NCBI RefSeq assembly: GCF_000016165.1
Contig: NC_009253.1
Location: forward strand, 3,297,484 to 3,361,483
Direction: 5' to 3'
Origin: Desulforamulus reducens MI-1
GTDB taxonomy: Bacteria; Bacillota; Desulfotomaculia; Desulfotomaculales; Desulfotomaculaceae
Length of the DNA: 64,000 nt
In this document: positions 51,703-58,866 of the stretch, in pieces
How the letters are laid out: each line of letters starts with the position of its first letter
Position numbering within the stretch: position 1 is the first letter of the stretch
Translations under genes and position numbers: made by a program
Notes under the pieces: generated by a model
Seen by the model: the letters and a program-made list of their open reading frames with translations, nothing else
What the model was told of the DNA's origin: nothing
Databases searched by the model: none

Positions 51703-52131
51703 CTATTTCTGCAACCTTCTTTCATTCTCCTGCTGCTTAGGGTCCCTTTTCACATCATAAACCCAGGCCTCCATACGAGTGGTAATGGCTCTGTCAAGGT
51801 CCTGATGCAGTTTCCTCAGCATGTGCCGGCTGGTTTCTGAAAGTTGCTGCAGTACCAACCCCTTGGCTTCCTGTTGTATTTCTATAATCTGTTCTGGCTT
51901 GAGACGCCTTTCCTCATTTAAAGCCTTTAGCTTATTGACCCTGGGCATTAACGCTTTCACCGTGGCAGACACAGCTTGGTCCAGCAGTTCAAGATAAAAT
52001 CCATAGTCTGGGTCCCTTTGCTTTTTGAGGTGGGCCAATGCGCTGTGCAATAGCACAGCACTCCAGCCCAATAGAATGGGGATAACTGCCAGCAGGCAAT
52101 CCATCAGAAAGGCCTGTAATTCAGTGCTCAT
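51703..52131 (-). CDS. Small membrane-anchored helical protein, holin-LLH-like
   Basis: A 142-residue protein with one N-terminal membrane segment (LMDCLLAVIPILLGWSAVLL) and a long charged helical part. The stretch LLDQAVSATVKALMPRVNKL resembles the AVxAVEQ region of LL-H-type phage holins, and total plan (one helix, then a hydrophilic tail) fits that family. The remaining text (RRLKPEQIIEIQQEAKGLVL) is coiled-coil-like. I do not recognise the family with certainty. GGAGGG lies six bases before the ATG, 12 bases after the previous gene. No other phage genes are nearby, so a domesticated role in membrane function is possible. Confidence 0.6.
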   Translation of the reverse strand: MSTELQAFLMDCLLAVIPILLGWSAVLLHSALAHLKKQRDPDYGFYLELLDQAVSATVKALMPRVNKLKALNEERRLKPEQIIEIQQEAKGLVLQQLSETSRHMLRKLHQDLDRAITTRMEAWVYDVKRDPKQQENERRLQK

Positions 52132-52143
52132 GCTATCCCTCCT

Positions 52144-52353
52144 TTACAGTTTGCCGGTGGTTAAATTTAGCAGCAGTAAAATCAAGGAGGTGGCCACACC
52201 CCCCAGTAGGCCCAGAAGCCACATGAGGATTTGATCCAGCCTGGCCTCTAATCTTTCCAGGGCTTCAACCTGCTGCCCCTGCCCCTCCTTCAGGTGACTC
52301 ACATCCGTCTCCAAGGCCGCAACCTGCCGAGCCAGGCTAAGCTCAAGGGTCAT
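52144..52353 (-). CDS. XhlA-like small coiled-coil/tail-anchored membrane protein
   Basis: A 69-residue protein: a heptad-rich coiled coil (LARQVAALETDVSHLKEGQG, VEALERLEARLDQIL) followed by one C-terminal membrane helix (LGLLGGVATSLILLLLNLTT). This is the plan of haemolysin XhlA, the accessory protein of phage-like PBSX lysis, and of other tail-anchored regulators of holins. The pair with the preceding holin-like gene supports a related function. GGAGGG lies seven bases before the ATG. It is separated from the DUF2922 gene upstream by a short repeat copy. Confidence 0.65.
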   Translation of the reverse strand: MTLELSLARQVAALETDVSHLKEGQGQQVEALERLEARLDQILMWLLGLLGGVATSLILLLLNLTTGKL

Positions 52354-52377
52354 AGAGAGTCCCTCCTTTCGGGTATT

Positions 52378-52470
52378 ACCTTTGGGGTCTATCCGTCAGC
52401 CTTCAGCTTTTAGCCTTTAGCTTTCTGCTTTCCACTTTCTGCTTTGGGCGGGGTTTTACCCCCGCCCCTT
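52378..52470. repeat. Mosaic intergenic repeat copy, variant core
   Basis: GTATTACCTTTGGGGTC, heptads ATCCGTC-AGCCTTC-AGCTTTT-AGCCTTT-AGCTTTC-TGCTTTC, TTTCTGCTTTGGGC and a different palindrome GGGCGGGGTTTTACCCC followed by CGCCCC. It ends near the DUF2922 stop codon. The rightmost copy seen in the window. Confidence 0.85.
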
Positions 52471-52473
52471 GCT

Positions 52474-52692
52474 TTAAATCAGATCTATTTCAGCCACGTC
52501 ACGGCTAACTATTCTGGCACTGGCTACGCCAACTAGGCTGCCCCCCGAGCTGGTGAAAACATCCTTAGCCACTACTTGGTCCATAACCGTCTTAACCTCA
52601 GCCTCGGTTAGGTTTTCCTTGGGGTCAACAACCCTGAGGGTTACCTTGCCGCCGGTGGCATTGACAAAGGTTAATTCCAGTGTTTTACTCAT
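52474..52692 (-). CDS. DUF2922 family small protein
   Basis: A 72-residue beta-rich protein starting MSKTLELTFVNATGGKVTLR and continuing VVDPKENLTEAEVKTVMDQV with VFTSSGGSLVGVASARIVSR; the F.N..G....L.V..P...LT pattern is that of DUF2922. Function is unknown. It has AAGGAGG upstream and lies 13 bases after the DUF1659 gene; these two families are regularly neighbours in Firmicutes. No signal or membrane segment, so cytoplasmic. Confidence 0.88.
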   Translation of the reverse strand: MSKTLELTFVNATGGKVTLRVVDPKENLTEAEVKTVMDQVVAKDVFTSSGGSLVGVASARIVSRDVAEIDLI

Positions 52693-52705
52693 GGTTTATT
52701 CCTCC

Positions 52706-52930
52706 TTATTGGTTAATTAGTTGGGCATCGTCCACCCGGTAGACCGCTAACATGGGGCTATTCTGCAGGCTATTCAGAGCAGCAGCCACATCGTGGATGT
52801 CTTGATCGGTGGCGGTGACTTTCACCTTTGAGAAGGTCTTGTTAACATAAACAGGGTCACCATTGTTATTAACGCCCTTTTGATAGCGCAGCTTCATGCT
52901 GCAAGAATAGGGTTCCTTTACCACTGCCAT
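52706..52930 (-). CDS. DUF1659 family small protein
   Basis: A 74-residue protein with YSCSMKLRYQKGVNNNGDPV, YVNKTFSKVKVTATDQDIHD and VAAALNSLQ, matching DUF1659: a small beta protein of unknown function found before DUF2922 genes. ATG at 52928-52930, with AGGAGG seven bases upstream, is chosen over the ATG two codons earlier, which is too close to the site. It heads a four-gene set ending in the holin-like gene, and has two strong terminator-like stems upstream. Confidence 0.88.
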   Translation of the reverse strand: MAVVKEPYSCSMKLRYQKGVNNNGDPVYVNKTFSKVKVTATDQDIHDVAAALNSLQNSPMLAVYRVDDAQLINQ

Positions 52931-53002
52931 TGCCATTCCTCCTTAATTTTAGGGCCGGCCCCTTTGGTTTAGCGCTTGATGTTATTCTAAGGGTATTCTT
53001 CT

Positions 53003-53066
53003 AAAAAGAAAAAAGCCGACTTGGCCAGGGTTGATCTTTTAATTGCCTCAACCTGAATCAAGTCGG
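53003..53066 (-). terminator. Second of two tandem terminators upstream of the DUF1659 gene
   Basis: On the minus strand CCGACTTGA...TCAGGTTGA pairs with TCAACCCT...CAAGTCGG, a two-part stem followed by GCTTTTTTCTTTTTAG. It lies about 70 bases upstream of the DUF1659 start, so it acts either as a back-up stop for the GGDEF gene or as an attenuator in the leader of the small-gene operon. Confidence 0.65.
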
Positions 53067-53079
53067 ATATACCAGGAAA

Positions 53080-53111
53080 TAAAAAACACCAACTTGTTAC
53101 AAGTCGGTGTT
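53080..53111 (-). terminator. Rho-independent terminator of the GGDEF gene
   Basis: AACACCGACTTG and CAAGTTGGTGTT pair around TAA, followed by TTTTATTTCC on the minus strand. It begins six bases after the stop codon. Confidence 0.85.
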
Positions 53112-53116
53112 CTACT

Positions 53117-54829
53117 TCATTGAACTACGTTGTTTTTAGCACTGGTAATTTTGAATTTCATTTGCTTGATAAGCTGGCTGTAGGCAATGGAGCGATCTCG
53201 CCCCAACTCCTTGGCCCTGGCTACAGCCTTTTCCGCCCCTTGAAAAAGTTTATCCGGATCCGAGGCGTCCTGGGGAAAGACCGCCACACCAATGGATACC
53301 GTAACCATAACCTGGGCCCTGGCACCTTCTGGCATCAACCGGCGGTCCCTGACTTCGATTCTTATTTTTTCTGCCAGTTGCAACGCCTCGGGGGTAGCCA
53401 AACCCATGGCTAACACGGCCAATTCGCCGCCCCCGTAACGGCATAGAATATCAGAGGGCGGGGTGACATCCCGCAAAACTGAGGCCACCATTTGAATAAC
53501 CCCATCCCCTGCGGCATGACCGTAATGTGCCTGAAAGCGGCGCAGGTTATCAATATCCACCAGCAGGAGCGCTCCCAGCGTCCCTTCGGCATTGGCTTTT
53601 ACCATTTCCTTGACCACCAGTTGGTAAAACTGTCGGTGGTGCAGAAAATTAGTGAGGCGATCTGTGACGGACAGATACTTTATTTTATCCAACAACATGC
53701 CATGGGCTAGTACGATACCGGCTTGCCCACCAATGATGTCTAACATTTGCAAGTGTTTCTCTTCGTAGGCATAGGGCCGCATTTCTCCTAAAATCAAAAC
53801 TCCGGTCACTTCCCCCTGGGACAATAGGGGTGTGATTAACAAGGAGCGAAATTTTCCAAAGGGTCCTGCATCTACGGCAGGGATTTCCCTTATATCATCC
53901 ACCAGGAGGGATTCTTTACTTTGTACAGCCTGTCCCACTAATCCTTCACCCGGTGTTAGCACAAGATTGCGTGTTTCTTCCAGAGCTGCTCCCTGGGCTG
54001 CTCCGGGCAAAAACAACTGACGTTCCTGGGACCAGATTAGAATAAGTGCTGTATGATAGTCAGCCATACGTCGAGCTTCTTGCAGTATTTGATCAAAGAA
54101 CTCCTCCTGTTGATATCTGCCCCGCAGTCCCTTGGCCACTTGAAAAAGGGCGGTCAATTCCCGGTTGGATTCCTCCAACTGTACATATTTTTTCAGTAGG
54201 ATCTGAGCCGCCAGTACCGGCAGAAAGAATAACAGGGCCCATTTGGTGCCGCTGGTTAAATATAGCTTAGCCATTAAGGCACCGTAGGGAGCCGTTAAGA
54301 GGTAGGTATAACTGTCCCAGCGCAGGGCATCCCAACCAAAGAGTCCCGGGTGATCCCGGCAACCGGGCAACAGATAAAGGTAGACCAGTAAATGGTTGAC
54401 CCCGAAATATACCAGTGTGTAGAGAAATATGGGCAAAACCTCACCGTTTGTCAGACTAAAGGCAATGTCCGCAACGGCCGCTGCCAAAACATGTTGGGCA
54501 CCGTTAAACAAGGTTGTTCTTAGGGGATTGCCTCGATTGGCAATGCCCAGGCCAATGACTGAAATAAGCCCCGTAACCCAGACCGTGGCTACTCCCCCGC
54601 CAATTAATTGAGCAGCAAGGACAATAACAAATCCTCCGGAAAGATAGCCCTGGGAAAAGGGCACCGCCACCCATTCAGCTAATATTCCCAGAACGATAAG
54701 AATAGCCAGGGTATCAATCTGGTCAAAGTTAAGCTGTGGAAAAACTATCCACAGCCAGCCGCCGCCCAGGATAATGATTGTCCATGTATATAGTAAACCA
54801 AGACTTCCTTGTCTTGAAATAATAACCAC
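53117..54829 (-). CDS. Membrane GAF-GGDEF protein with degenerate GGDEF motif
   Basis: A roughly 570-residue signalling protein. The N-terminal part has about eight hydrophobic segments (residues 5-205), the middle is a GAF domain (about 235-370, TAL...LVGQAVQSKESLLVDDIR) and the C-terminus is a GGDEF fold (about 405-550; LLLVDIDNLRRFQAHYGHAA, VSIGVAVFPQDAS). The active-site motif reads RYGGGELAVLAMG instead of RYGGDEF: the metal-binding Asp/Glu is Gly and Phe is Leu, and no RxxD inhibitory site precedes it. It is probably not a diguanylate cyclase but a GTP/c-di-GMP sensor or a scaffold. GTG at 54827-54829 after AAGGTAAGGGG is preferred; the longer frame to 54898 overlaps the previous gene. 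Confidence 0.85.
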   Translation of the reverse strand: MVIISRQGSLGLLYTWTIIILGGGWLWIVFPQLNFDQIDTLAILIVLGILAEWVAVPFSQGYLSGGFVIVLAAQLIGGGVATVWVTGLISVIGLGIANRGNPLRTTLFNGAQHVLAAAVADIAFSLTNGEVLPIFLYTLVYFGVNHLLVYLYLLPGCRDHPGLFGWDALRWDSYTYLLTAPYGALMAKLYLTSGTKWALLFFLPVLAAQILLKKYVQLEESNRELTALFQVAKGLRGRYQQEEFFDQILQEARRMADYHTALILIWSQERQLFLPGAAQGAALEETRNLVLTPGEGLVGQAVQSKESLLVDDIREIPAVDAGPFGKFRSLLITPLLSQGEVTGVLILGEMRPYAYEEKHLQMLDIIGGQAGIVLAHGMLLDKIKYLSVTDRLTNFLHHRQFYQLVVKEMVKANAEGTLGALLLVDIDNLRRFQAHYGHAAGDGVIQMVASVLRDVTPPSDILCRYGGGELAVLAMGLATPEALQLAEKIRIEVRDRRLMPEGARAQVMVTVSIGVAVFPQDASDPDKLFQGAEKAVARAKELGRDRSIAYSQLIKQMKFKITSAKNNVVQ

Positions 54830-54869
54830 CCCCCTTACCTTCGTTGAGCATTCGACAGTAAATGGTAAT

Positions 54870-55331
54870 TTACCTCCAGCCCTGGCATAAAAATACACGA
54901 AAAACCTTGTCAGCCTGCAGACCCTGGGGAAGCTTTCTTAAATCAACTAACCATACCAGAGCATTGTGGCAATACAGCAAACCCGTTTGCAAGGCCTGCT
55001 CGCCCCTTGCTTCCCCTGCAGGCTGTTCTTTTTCCAGGGTGATTAATCGAAAGGAGTATTTTTGTTGCAGCTTGCCTAGGATCTCTGTGGTATCATCTTT
55101 GGATCCATCATCCACTACCACAAGCTCCAATTCTACCCATTGCTGTTTCCGCCAGTTATCCATTTTTCGAATCAGATACTCCACATCCGGAGCCCGATCT
55201 TGGAGAACCACCAGTAAACTCACCGGCGGACCTGGTTCATAAATGAAGAACCGTAACAGGTCCTGAACCAGGTAGTAAACCCCGTAGCAGGCCAGTACTA
55301 AAATAACCATGTAACCCATCACTGACCACAT
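54870..55331 (-). CDS. Short membrane-anchored GT2-like protein
   Basis: A 153-residue protein with one N-terminal membrane helix (YMVILVLACYGVYYLVQDLL), then a truncated glycosyltransferase-2-like fold: VSLLVVLQDRAPDVEYLIRK, ELELVVVDDGSKDDTTEILG. The DDGS loop is kept, but the DxD metal motif and the acceptor half are absent (LVWLVDLRKLPQGLQADKVF stands where it would be). It is therefore probably not a functional transferase and may sense a nucleotide-sugar or simply be a relic. CAGGGGGTG lies five bases before the ATG and can be hidden in a hairpin. It lies upstream of the GGDEF gene. Confidence 0.7.
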   Translation of the reverse strand: MWSVMGYMVILVLACYGVYYLVQDLLRFFIYEPGPPVSLLVVLQDRAPDVEYLIRKMDNWRKQQWVELELVVVDDGSKDDTTEILGKLQQKYSFRLITLEKEQPAGEARGEQALQTGLLYCHNALVWLVDLRKLPQGLQADKVFRVFLCQGWR

Positions 55332-55336
55332 AAAAA

Positions 55337-55380
55337 CACCCCCTGTATCCTAGAGTATGTTTGGACCAACCCAGGGGGTG
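55337..55380 (-). promoter_or_regulatory. Hairpin covering the ribosome binding site of the GT2-like gene
   Basis: CACCCCCTG (55372-55380 read on the minus strand) pairs perfectly with CAGGGGGTG (55337-55345), which is the Shine-Dalgarno of the gene starting at 55331. The loop is 26 bases. Pairing would hide the site. Confidence 0.6.
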
Positions 55381-55399
55381 CGGGTATTTTCAACATTTT

Positions 55400-55744
55400 T
55401 TACTGGGGTGTAACCCACGCAACAGCAACTAACACGAGTAAATGAAAGGTTTGGTCATTCATGATTCTTAACCAAAGGATATCCGGAGATTTGTTGATAT
55501 TTGTAATCCACCAGTTGGTAAGGGTCCTTTTATCCAAAATAAGATGGGAGATAAAAATTACGGCAACACCGCTGAGTTTTATACCTCCGACGGGCAGGGA
55601 AAATACGAAGACTGCCCCGGTGTATACAAGGCTATGCAACACCAACGCCAGGGTCTGACTACCTTTATTTTCAGCCATCCAACGGGTTTGCAGTAAATAG
55701 TCTCCTACCAAATGCCCCATCAGCAACCACTCAAATAAATTCAT
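55400..55744 (-). CDS. DUF3307 family membrane protein
   Basis: A 114-residue membrane protein with four hydrophobic segments. MNLFEWLLMGHLVGDYLLQT with RWMAENKGSQTLALVLHSLV is the DUF3307 signature (GHxxGDYxLQ...MA..K......LxxHxxxY), which has conserved His and Asp that look like a metal or catalytic site. FISHLILDKRTLTNWW continues the pattern. GGAG lies seven bases before the ATG, overlapping the end of the HD-GYP gene. Function is unknown. Confidence 0.88.
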   Translation of the reverse strand: MNLFEWLLMGHLVGDYLLQTRWMAENKGSQTLALVLHSLVYTGAVFVFSLPVGGIKLSGVAVIFISHLILDKRTLTNWWITNINKSPDILWLRIMNDQTFHLLVLVAVAWVTPQ

Positions 55745-55748
55745 AGGA

Positions 55749-56849
55749 TTACTCCTTTTTCATTTCTGTTAAAAATATTTCTGCCAGTTGGGGATCAAAC
55801 TGGCTGCCGGCACAGCGTTTTATTTCCTGTAACGCTAATTTCACCGGTAACCCCTTGCGATATGGTCTGTCTGTTACCATGGCGTCAAAGGTATCAGCAA
55901 TGGCCATAATACGTGCAGCAAGGGGGATTTCTTCTCTTTGCAATCCCTGAGGGTATCCCTTGCCGTCATATCGTTCGTGATGACAGGCGGCTCCCTGGGA
56001 TATCTCCTGAACCAAATAGTTAGGCTCAATCTGTTGTAGAATATTTTGCCCAATGGTGGTATGGGTCTTCATAATTATAAATTCCTCATTATCCAGTGGC
56101 GATTCTTTTAGCAGTATATGGTCTCTAATACCAATCTTCCCAATATCATGCAGAAAAGCAGCTCTTTCTAATAATTCTAAATCCTGTTCAGGAAGTCCCA
56201 GGGCTTTTCCCATCATCAGGCTATACTGGCTAACTCGCTCTGAATGACCTCGAGTATAGGGGTCCCGGGCATCAATGGCCGAGGCTAAGGCCACCAGAAA
56301 ACTCTTAAACATGGTCTTTAAGTCTGTATAAAGACGACTGTTTTCCACAGCCATACCAATAACTCCAGCCAGGGCTTCGCATAAGCTTAAATCATCCTCA
56401 TCGAATAGTTGACCATCGAGCTTATTAACCAGTTGCAGACACCCAATACAGGAAGTTTGGGTTATTAGTGGTACACAAAGCAAAGAGCGGGTAATAAAAC
56501 CGGTGGACTGGTCAAATCGTTGGGACCAGCGGGAATCTTTAAGAACATCACTGACCATTTGGGACTGACCATTGGCGGTTACCCAGCCGGCCATCCCTTC
56601 GCCTATCTTTAGTTTTAAGCCTTTCAGCCCATCTGCCTTGGGACCCCTTGCTAAAACCGGTTGGATAAATTCATTGGTCTGGTTATCGTTTAACCAGAGG
56701 GTACCTGCCTCTGCATGGACTGCTTTCATCGCTTCAGTAAGGGCCATGTCCAGTACTTCTTCCAGATCAAGAGATGTATGAAGGATTCTTGTAATTTCCC
56801 AGAGGGCTTCTAAATGATACCATCTTTTCTTTTTTACCTTATCACTCAT
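55749..56849 (-). CDS. GAF and HD-GYP domain phosphodiesterase
   Basis: Probably degrades cyclic di-GMP or a related signal. The 366-residue protein has an N-terminal GAF domain (about residues 20-170; HAEAGTLWLNDNQTNEFIQP and GEGMAGWVTANGQSQMVSDV) and a C-terminal HD-GYP domain (about 190-350). Metal ligands appear in GHSERVSQYSLMMGKALGLP, AFLHDIGKIGIRDHILL (HD), THTTIGQNIL, ACHHERYDGKGYPQGL (HH and GYP) and MAIADTFDAMVTDRPYR. All required residues are present. AGGATAG lies before the ATG. The gene lies upstream of DUF3307 and diverges from the CHASE2-cyclase gene. Confidence 0.94.
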   Translation of the reverse strand: MSDKVKKKRWYHLEALWEITRILHTSLDLEEVLDMALTEAMKAVHAEAGTLWLNDNQTNEFIQPVLARGPKADGLKGLKLKIGEGMAGWVTANGQSQMVSDVLKDSRWSQRFDQSTGFITRSLLCVPLITQTSCIGCLQLVNKLDGQLFDEDDLSLCEALAGVIGMAVENSRLYTDLKTMFKSFLVALASAIDARDPYTRGHSERVSQYSLMMGKALGLPEQDLELLERAAFLHDIGKIGIRDHILLKESPLDNEEFIIMKTHTTIGQNILQQIEPNYLVQEISQGAACHHERYDGKGYPQGLQREEIPLAARIMAIADTFDAMVTDRPYRKGLPVKLALQEIKRCAGSQFDPQLAEIFLTEMKKE

Positions 56850-56975
56850 TTGCTATCCTCATTCCCTTGAATTTTTTATATTTTAAATATTTTAACTGAA
56901 TGAACAAGGAAAAAGAACTAAGCTACCAGAATATTTTGTTTATTTTTAGTGATTTGTATTTTGGGAGTGAATAAC

Positions 56976-58820
56976 ATGAACTTTTCTCAAAGATTATTAC
57001 AGCTTGGTCTTAAGCATAAGTTGTTAATTCCGATCATCTTACTTATTGTCATAGAATTAGCTATAACTATGGGTATCTTCTCCCGTCCGGAAATGGATAT
57101 TTATGATGCCTGGTTTCGTTTTAAAGGGCGGCAAAACCCTGGCAATCAAATTGTCATTGTGGCCATTGATGAGTCCTCCATTAATAGAATTGGCCCCCTG
57201 GCCTGGCCCAGGTCGGTGCACGCTGAGCTTCTGGAAAGGTTAAGGGAGGCCAAGGTGGTTGGTTTTGATATGGTGTTTGACTCACTCAGTAATCCTGCTG
57301 AAGACCAAGCCTTTGCCGAAGCAATTAAGAAACATGGCAGAGTGGTGCTGGCCAGTACCTTCTCTTTTATGAAAGATGATACCGACCAAGTAGAGCAAAG
57401 GCTGTTAACACCTCAGCAAAATTTCTTGTCAGCCGGTTTAGCCGGCTTAGGGTTTGCCAATACTCCCACCGATCCAGATCAGGTGGTAAGAAGAATCACT
57501 CTGGTTGACATAAACACCTTCGATATCCCCTTTCCTTCCTTTGGTCTGGCTGTGGCCCTGGTTGCCGAAGGCATTGACCCCCGAAATATAACACTTTCTA
57601 AGGATCATCTTCTGGTTGGTAAAAAAATGATACCCATTGACAGTGCTAACCGAGCCCTAGCAAATTTCTGGGGTCCCCGGGAAACCTTTAAAACCATTGG
57701 TTATGCCGATGTATTAGAGGGAAGAGTTCCCACCAGCTTTTTTAAAGATAAGATCGTTCTTATTGGAGATACCACCGCCATGGGCCACGATGAGTTGTCA
57801 ACACCTTATACCACAACCAACATGGTATTAAGCGGTGCCTTGCCAACCCCGGGTGTAGAGATCCATGCCTCCGCGGTAAACAGTTTTATTTTGAATGGTT
57901 GGTTCCGCCAAGTGCCCCCCTATGTTAATTTTATTTTTCTTGTCTTGGCGGGCTTAACAACTTCTATTATGGTTTCCGGTGGTGGACCTTGGAAGGGTTT
58001 AGTGGGCACCCTGTTTTTAGTTACCCTAAGTATGGGCATTGTCTTTGCCCTCTGGCAATCCCATTGGTGGTTGAATTTGGCCGCCCCGGTTACCCTTATT
58101 TTTTTGACCTATGCTGTGACCACCGCTACGGAGTTTCTTCAAGCGGAAATGGCCCGTCGCAAAACAAAGGCTATATTCAGTCGGTATCTTTCTCCCGATG
58201 TGGTGAATGAGTTAATACAAAACAACGATAGCCTTTCCCTGGGAGGTAAGCGCCAGGATCTTACCATTATGTTCTGTGATATCCGAGGCTTTACAGCCTA
58301 CAGTGAAGGTAAGCCTCCGGAAGAGGTTGTAAACCGATTAAATGAATACCTGACAGCCATTACCCGAGTTGTTTTTAACCATGGAGGTATGCTGGATAAG
58401 TACCTGGGTGATGGCTTGATGGCAATTTTTGGGGCACCCATTTTTTATGAGGATCATATTGAGAGGGCTATCCTGGCTGCGGTGGAAATCCAAGAAGCCA
58501 TTGAAATGCTGAACCAGAAATGGGCCGAACAGGGTGCCCCGCCGTTAAATGTGGGGGTTGGCATCAATTCCGGCAGTGTCCTAGTCGGTAATGTGGGTAG
58601 TCCCGAACGCATGGATTATACCGTCATTGGTGAAGATGTAAATCTAGCCTCCCGGGTGGAAGGGTTGACGAAAAATTTTGGTGCTTTGATTGTTATCAGT
58701 GAGCGTTCGGTGCAGCAACTGCCCGATACCTGTGGACTGAAATCATCCTTGAGATTTCTAGGCCAAGCTGAGGTGAAAGGTTTTAGTCACCCTGTGGGGG
58801 TCTATACCATTGAAAAGTAG
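56976..58820 (+). CDS. CHASE2 sensor and class III nucleotide cyclase
   Basis: A membrane receptor that likely makes cAMP or cGMP. The 614-residue protein begins with one helix (LIPIILLIVIELAITMGIF), an extracellular CHASE2 domain (about 40-310; VAIDESSINRIGPLAWPRSV and GFDMVFDSLSNPAEDQAFAE), three more helices (about 320-395) and a cyclase domain (about 430-590). The two metal Asp residues are in LTIMFCDIRGFTAYSEGKP and MLDKYLGDGLMAIFGAPIFY, and the specificity and transition-state residues are in DYTVIGEDVNLASRVEG, so the enzyme should be active. ATG at 56976 is chosen because GGGAGTG lies about nine bases before it. Divergent from the HD-GYP gene. Confidence 0.94.
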   Translation: MNFSQRLLQLGLKHKLLIPIILLIVIELAITMGIFSRPEMDIYDAWFRFKGRQNPGNQIVIVAIDESSINRIGPLAWPRSVHAELLERLREAKVVGFDMVFDSLSNPAEDQAFAEAIKKHGRVVLASTFSFMKDDTDQVEQRLLTPQQNFLSAGLAGLGFANTPTDPDQVVRRITLVDINTFDIPFPSFGLAVALVAEGIDPRNITLSKDHLLVGKKMIPIDSANRALANFWGPRETFKTIGYADVLEGRVPTSFFKDKIVLIGDTTAMGHDELSTPYTTTNMVLSGALPTPGVEIHASAVNSFILNGWFRQVPPYVNFIFLVLAGLTTSIMVSGGGPWKGLVGTLFLVTLSMGIVFALWQSHWWLNLAAPVTLIFLTYAVTTATEFLQAEMARRKTKAIFSRYLSPDVVNELIQNNDSLSLGGKRQDLTIMFCDIRGFTAYSEGKPPEEVVNRLNEYLTAITRVVFNHGGMLDKYLGDGLMAIFGAPIFYEDHIERAILAAVEIQEAIEMLNQKWAEQGAPPLNVGVGINSGSVLVGNVGSPERMDYTVIGEDVNLASRVEGLTKNFGALIVISERSVQQLPDTCGLKSSLRFLGQAEVKGFSHPVGVYTIEK

Positions 58821-58826
58821 AAAATT

Positions 58827-58860
58827 AGGGGGCCTCCCATTGCTGGGAAGCCTCCTTTTT
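58827..58860. terminator. Terminator between convergent cyclase and SLH genes
   Basis: GGGGGCCTCCC and GGGAAGCCTCC pair around an ATTGCT loop, followed by TTTTT on the plus strand. It serves the cyclase gene and may also stop the opposite gene. Confidence 0.85.
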
Positions 58861-58866
58861 ACGGTC

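Noticed and set aside
51703-52353. A prophage
   Set aside because: Only two holin-like small genes are present; no structural, replication, integrase or lysis enzyme genes flank them.
15905-52470. The dispersed repeats as a CRISPR array
   Set aside because: Copies are spread over 36 kb, vary in sequence and have no unique spacers of constant length; no cas genes are seen.
54830-54898. Longer N-terminus of the GGDEF protein
   Set aside because: It overlaps the upstream gene and lacks a ribosome site, while GTG at 54829 has one.
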